Shown here: positions 6,041 through 8,041 of the stretch, in pieces
How positions within the stretch are numbered: position 1 is the stretch's first letter
How the letters are laid out: the number at the start of each line of letters is the position of its first letter
From: a bacterium
GTDB taxonomy: Bacteria > Muiribacteriota > Ozemobacteria > Ozemobacterales > Ozemobacteraceae
Length of the DNA: 8,041 bases
Reading direction: 5' to 3'
Assembly (NCBI GenBank): GCA_016192885.1
Contig: JACPTH010000509.1
Location: 1 to 8,041, forward strand
The notes under the pieces: generated by a model
Seen by the model: only the letters and a program-made list of their open reading frames with translations
Told to the model about the DNA's origin: nothing
Databases searched by the model: none
Program-made: the position numbers and the translations under genes

Positions 6041-6573
6041 GGCGAGGTTTCTCCGGGGGTTGAAGAATATGGGATACGTTGATCGAGCAAACGTTCAAGA
6101 TAGACTCTTTTTTGGCGGTTTTCTTCTTGATATGAAATATATGCAATGACTTTGTACAATTGGTCTTCTAGGTAGTAAGTGTCGAGCTTGCATTGGTACG
6201 GTTTAAAAGCCCAATACAAAACGGGGTCGTCTTCTATGGAGACGCCTTGAAATTTTCCGAAAAGGTTCCGAAAATAGATTGAAACGGATCTAACATCCCC
6301 GTCGTGGGTTACCAGGGGCTCTTCAGAGGTCATGGGAGGAAGAGATTCGGGGTTGGAAATTTTGGATGCCACGATCGCTTCAACGACATGTTGGGCGAGG
6401 AGAACAGCTAGAAGCTCGGCGTTGGATCTTTCAGGAGGTTTCTTGGTGAGGGTGTAAAGGTAATAAAGGGGAGCGAGGGAAATAGTTAAAAGACAAAATG
6501 TAAGGAGAAGCTCAGTAACGGTAACCCCTTTTTTGCAAGCAAAAAGTTTGTGAAATGGCGGTTTTTGCCTCAT
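6037..6573 (-). CDS. PilV/GspI-like minor prepilin, first gene of the pilin operon
   Basis: This 178-aa protein has a clear prepilin N-terminus: basic leader ending FACKKG (G16 at -1), then VTVTELLLTFCLLTISLAPL with E21 at +5. 'AELLAVLLAQHVVEAIVAS' (52-70) is the helix typical of PilV/GspI proteins, followed by a beta domain ('VRSVSIYFRNLFG', 'YKVIAYISYQEENRQKRVYL'). Like its counterpart at 2488-2937 it should be part of a V-W-X tip trimer in the inner membrane and periplasm. The ATG at 6571-6573 has no Shine-Dalgarno, but an extended -10 box ends only 10 nt upstream, so the mRNA is probably leaderless or nearly so. It leads the operon and overlaps the next gene by 4 bp (TTGA). Confidence 0.8.
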   Translation of the reverse strand: MRQKPPFHKLFACKKGVTVTELLLTFCLLTISLAPLYYLYTLTKKPPERSNAELLAVLLAQHVVEAIVASKISNPESLPPMTSEEPLVTHDGDVRSVSIYFRNLFGKFQGVSIEDDPVLYWAFKPYQCKLDTYYLEDQLYKVIAYISYQEENRQKRVYLERLLDQRIPYSSTPGETSP

Positions 6574-6583
6574 AATGTGTTCG

Positions 6584-6594
6584 ATTATATCACA
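6584..6594 (-). promoter_or_regulatory. Extended -10 promoter of the minor-pilin operon
   Basis: The minus strand reads TGTGATATAAT, an ideal extended -10 (TGn plus TATAAT, the hexamer at 6584-6589). Transcription should begin about 6576-6578, only a few nt before the ATG at 6573. The hexamer at -35 spacing (GGGTAT, 6607-6612) hardly matches TTGACA, so the promoter probably relies on the extended -10 and perhaps an activator. Confidence 0.6.
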
Positions 6595-6615
6595 AATCCG
6601 ATTCCCATACCCTAC

Positions 6616-6626
6616 TGTGATATAAT
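6616..6626 (+). promoter_or_regulatory. Extended -10 promoter of the beta-propeller operon
   Basis: TGTGATATAAT on the plus strand is identical to the box facing the pilin operon. The predicted start is near 6632-6634, giving a leader of about 98 nt before the ATG at 6731. The -35 region (CCGATT, 6598-6603) is a poor match to TTGACA. Confidence 0.6.
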
Positions 6627-6633
6627 AAAAGCG

Positions 6634-6667
6634 TTTTCAACCGCGCCCGTAGCGAACGGTTGGAAAA
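6634..6667 (+). other. Hairpin at the 5' end of the beta-propeller mRNA leader
   Basis: TTTTCAACCG (6634-6643) pairs with CGGTT-G-GAAAA (6657-6667), 10 bp with a single bulged G, around a 13-nt loop. It starts at or next to the predicted transcription start, a position typical of 5' stabilising stem-loops. No known riboswitch or attenuator pattern is recognised and no U-run follows the stem, so it is not a terminator. Confidence 0.4.
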
Positions 6668-6707
6668 TAGCCGGGGAAGACGACTCTTTGTCATTGGAAC
6701 CATTTTT

Positions 6708-6734
6708 ATGCAACAAAAGGAAAAGAACTTATGA
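6708..6734 (+). CDS. Possible 8-codon leader ORF
   Basis: An ATG at 6708 reads MQQKEKNL and stops at a TGA (6732-6734) that overlaps the next gene's ATG in an ATGA junction. GGAA lies upstream as a weak SD. Such an arrangement could couple translation into the beta-propeller gene, but an 8-codon frame easily arises by chance; the AAAGG inside it is also the SD of the main gene. Confidence 0.15.
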   Translation: MQQKEKNL

Positions 6735-7708
6735 GGCATTTTTCATGTTATTTTTTGCTCGCGCTTTTGGTTTTTTCATCTTTCGGAGAACGAACCTTTG
6801 CTCTTAGTTGGAAGGTTTCCTTCGGGTCGGGTCGGGCGCAAGTCGGTTACTACAATTCATCGTTAAACCCTAAAATAGAAGAAGCTTCCTCTCTTGGGCC
6901 TATGGCCTTCCGAATTCACTCGGGAGATGCGTGGATAGCGGATTCAATCGGGGGGAAGATCGTTTGCCTTGATTCCGACGGAAAGCCTCGCCATACGGTT
7001 ATTGTTCCCAATCTTCCGGATAACACCCTCTTAGAGGACTTTGCTCTTGTCCCCGGAAAAGATGGGAAAGTCTCGAAAATATTGGTTGCGGACGGCGCGG
7101 ATCTTTTTGTTCGAGCAATAAAAGTTCCGGAGGGAAATGAACTTTTTAGGGTCGGAGGGCCCGGCGAAGGGCCCGGGCACTTTCTTCAAATTCATCAGAT
7201 TGAGGTAAGCGCTTCGGGACGATTTTACGTCGGTGATTACGGGCGGCGAGTTATTTCTGTTTTCGATGAGACCGGAAAATTTCTGAAAGAGTTTCCCTGG
7301 GAAAGAAACGGATTCAGCGTAACCGGAGACGATCTTTTATCAACGCTTTCCTTTAATGAAGCCACCGGTTACGTCTGGCGCAGTTTTAACTCAAAGGGAC
7401 AGCTAGAATCTTCCGTACATCTCGGGTTCGTGAATTTTCAAAACCCGCGTTTATGGGCCAACGAGCAAGGCGGCGGAATTCTTGTTTCATTTGTTCCGCC
7501 CGGAGGGTTCAGAGGAACCCTGGATGTTGTGAGGTTTTCAAAACATGGAGGAGTTGAAGCGAGAACAAAGATTCGTCCGCCTCAAGCAATGAACAGATTT
7601 ATCGATCGTCAAGATTCAAGCCATTTCTGGCTTGCCCAGGCAAATTTTGATGCGGCTCCGAAGGGAGCATTCAACGTTTTTTCCATTATTTTGAGGAGGC
7701 CTCGATGA
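6731..7708 (+). CDS. Secreted NHL-type beta-propeller protein
   Basis: This 325-aa protein starts with a signal peptide (about 1-24, core YFLLALLVFSSF, cleavage after RTFA), so it acts outside the cytoplasm. The clearest domain evidence is at 142-187: 'GGPGEGPGHFLQIHQIEVS', then 'GRFYVGDYGRRVISVFDE' and 'TGKFLKEF'. That is the NHL repeat pattern (GxGpGxF...I.V...Gr.YV.D...rv.vFd..Gk.l..F). Weaker blades of the same type are seen at about 55-90 ('AWIADSIGGKIVCLDSDGK') and later ('VWRSFNSKGQLESSVHL', 'DVVRFSKHGGVEARTKI'), enough for a single six-bladed propeller. Such domains bind proteins, sugars or metals; no enzyme residues are evident. AAAGG at 6716-6720 is the SD. It shares an ATGA overlap with the next secreted protein and is divergent from the minor-pilin operon, which hints at a surface role linked to it. 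Confidence 0.8.
   Translation: MRHFSCYFLLALLVFSSFGERTFALSWKVSFGSGRAQVGYYNSSLNPKIEEASSLGPMAFRIHSGDAWIADSIGGKIVCLDSDGKPRHTVIVPNLPDNTLLEDFALVPGKDGKVSKILVADGADLFVRAIKVPEGNELFRVGGPGEGPGHFLQIHQIEVSASGRFYVGDYGRRVISVFDETGKFLKEFPWERNGFSVTGDDLLSTLSFNEATGYVWRSFNSKGQLESSVHLGFVNFQNPRLWANEQGGGILVSFVPPGGFRGTLDVVRFSKHGGVEARTKIRPPQAMNRFIDRQDSSHFWLAQANFDAAPKGAFNVFSIILRRPR
7693..7699 (+). promoter_or_regulatory. Shine-Dalgarno for the downstream secreted protein
   Basis: GAGGAGG lies 5 nt before the ATG at 7705, inside the last codons of the beta-propeller gene. Together with the ATGA overlap it fixes the start and shows the two genes are one transcript. Confidence 0.75.
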
Positions 7709-8041
7709 AAAAAAATTCCTTTGAAAAGAAAATTTTAAAGTTCAAAGCAAACGGGTATGCGTTTTTTTTAAATTTTTCCCTTTCACTCCTTATTGTCACA
7801 TTCGGTTTTTTCGCAATTCCAATCTTTGCGCAAACCGGCAACTCAATTCAGATTAATCGCCAATTAGTAAGCGATCTTTCAGGTTCTTCTCCGGATGGCC
7901 TTATTGGGCTTCGCTCGGAAGGATCGATGGCCTTTATTTTTTTTCGCGACGGTAAGATGAAAGAAATTAATCTTGAATCCGGGACCGAGGAGTTAAAAAC
8001 CATCCTGCCGGTACAAACGTCATCTCCGGAAACCTTGAAAA
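7705..8041 (+). CDS. Secreted protein, probable second beta-propeller (partial, off right edge)
   Basis: An open frame begins with the ATG at 7705, overlapping the previous stop as ATGA and served by a strong SD, and runs 112 codons to the window end without a stop. The N-terminus is a long signal peptide: basic region MKKNSFEKKILKFK, hydrophobic core FFLNFSLSLLIVTFGFFAI, and a likely cleavage site IFA|QTG after residue 42. The mature part has 'LIGLRSEGSMAFIFFRDG' followed by 'KMKEINLESGTEELKTI'. This is a strand-turn-strand pattern with Gly and a 'D G.. .I.l.tG' ending, as in a propeller blade. So it may be a paralogue or partner of the upstream NHL protein, but too little is present to name a family. 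Confidence 0.7.
   Translation, partial: MKKNSFEKKILKFKANGYAFFLNFSLSLLIVTFGFFAIPIFAQTGNSIQINRQLVSDLSGSSPDGLIGLRSEGSMAFIFFRDGKMKEINLESGTEELKTILPVQTSSPETLK

Larger units (their letters stand above)
6584..6626. repeat. 11-bp perfect inverted repeat forming back-to-back promoters
   Basis: ATTATATCACA at 6584-6594 is the exact reverse complement of TGTGATATAAT at 6616-6626, with a 21-bp spacer. Each arm is the extended -10 of one of the two divergent operons, so both -35 regions fall within the spacer and the two polymerases would compete for it. The symmetry could also suit a dimeric regulator binding the arms. Confidence 0.75.

Noticed and set aside
6584..6626. CRP/FNR-type operator (TGTGA/TCACA)
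   Set aside because: The half-sites are in the opposite orientation and 21 bp apart; they are better explained as extended -10 elements.

Overview
The window looks like chromosomal DNA from a diderm (Gram-negative-type) bacterium of moderate GC with an envelope-rich gene set. Nearly every protein has a signal peptide, a prepilin leader or a membrane anchor. No rRNA, tRNA, transposase or CRISPR array is visible. The abundance of divergent prepilin-like genes would fit uncultured lineages such as Riflebacteria, but this is a guess from gene content, not a placement.

Region 1 (1-1777, minus strand). A short leftward operon encodes a secreted HExxH metallopeptidase with a Pro-rich linker (702-1691), a small secreted protein (221-691), and the N-terminus of a membrane-anchored protein resembling penicillin-binding protein 1C that leaves the left edge (1-~215). 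Two TATAAT boxes precede the first gene. The third gene has no ATG, GTG or TTG start in frame.

Region 2 (1914-6592, minus strand). Six reading units are packed with 4-17 bp overlaps, each starting with a prepilin-like N-terminus. They form two sets of minor-pilin types. The promoter-proximal set is PilV/GspI-like (6037-6573), PilW/GspJ-like (5558-6040) and PilX/GspK-like (5055-5561, interrupted by an in-frame TAA). The second set is a giant PilX/GspK-like protein of up to 715 aa (2924-5071), PilV/GspI-like (2488-2937) and PilW/GspJ-like (1914-2498). Minor pilins of these types assemble a tip or priming complex in type IV pili and type II secretion systems. No major pilin, ATPase, platform protein, secretin or prepilin peptidase is in the window, so those must be encoded elsewhere.

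Region 3 (6574-6730). The divergent intergenic region holds an 11-bp perfect inverted repeat whose two arms each contain an extended -10 box (TGTGATATAAT), one facing each operon. The leftward transcript would start within a few bases of its ATG. The rightward transcript would carry a roughly 98-nt leader that opens with a hairpin.

Region 4 (6731-8041, plus strand). A secreted NHL-type beta-propeller protein (6731-7708) overlaps by ATGA with a second secreted protein (7705 to the right edge), which is cut by the window. Divergent, apparently co-arranged expression with the minor-pilin operon suggests, as inference only, that these propellers act with the pilus or secretion tip, by analogy with the PilY1 propeller.
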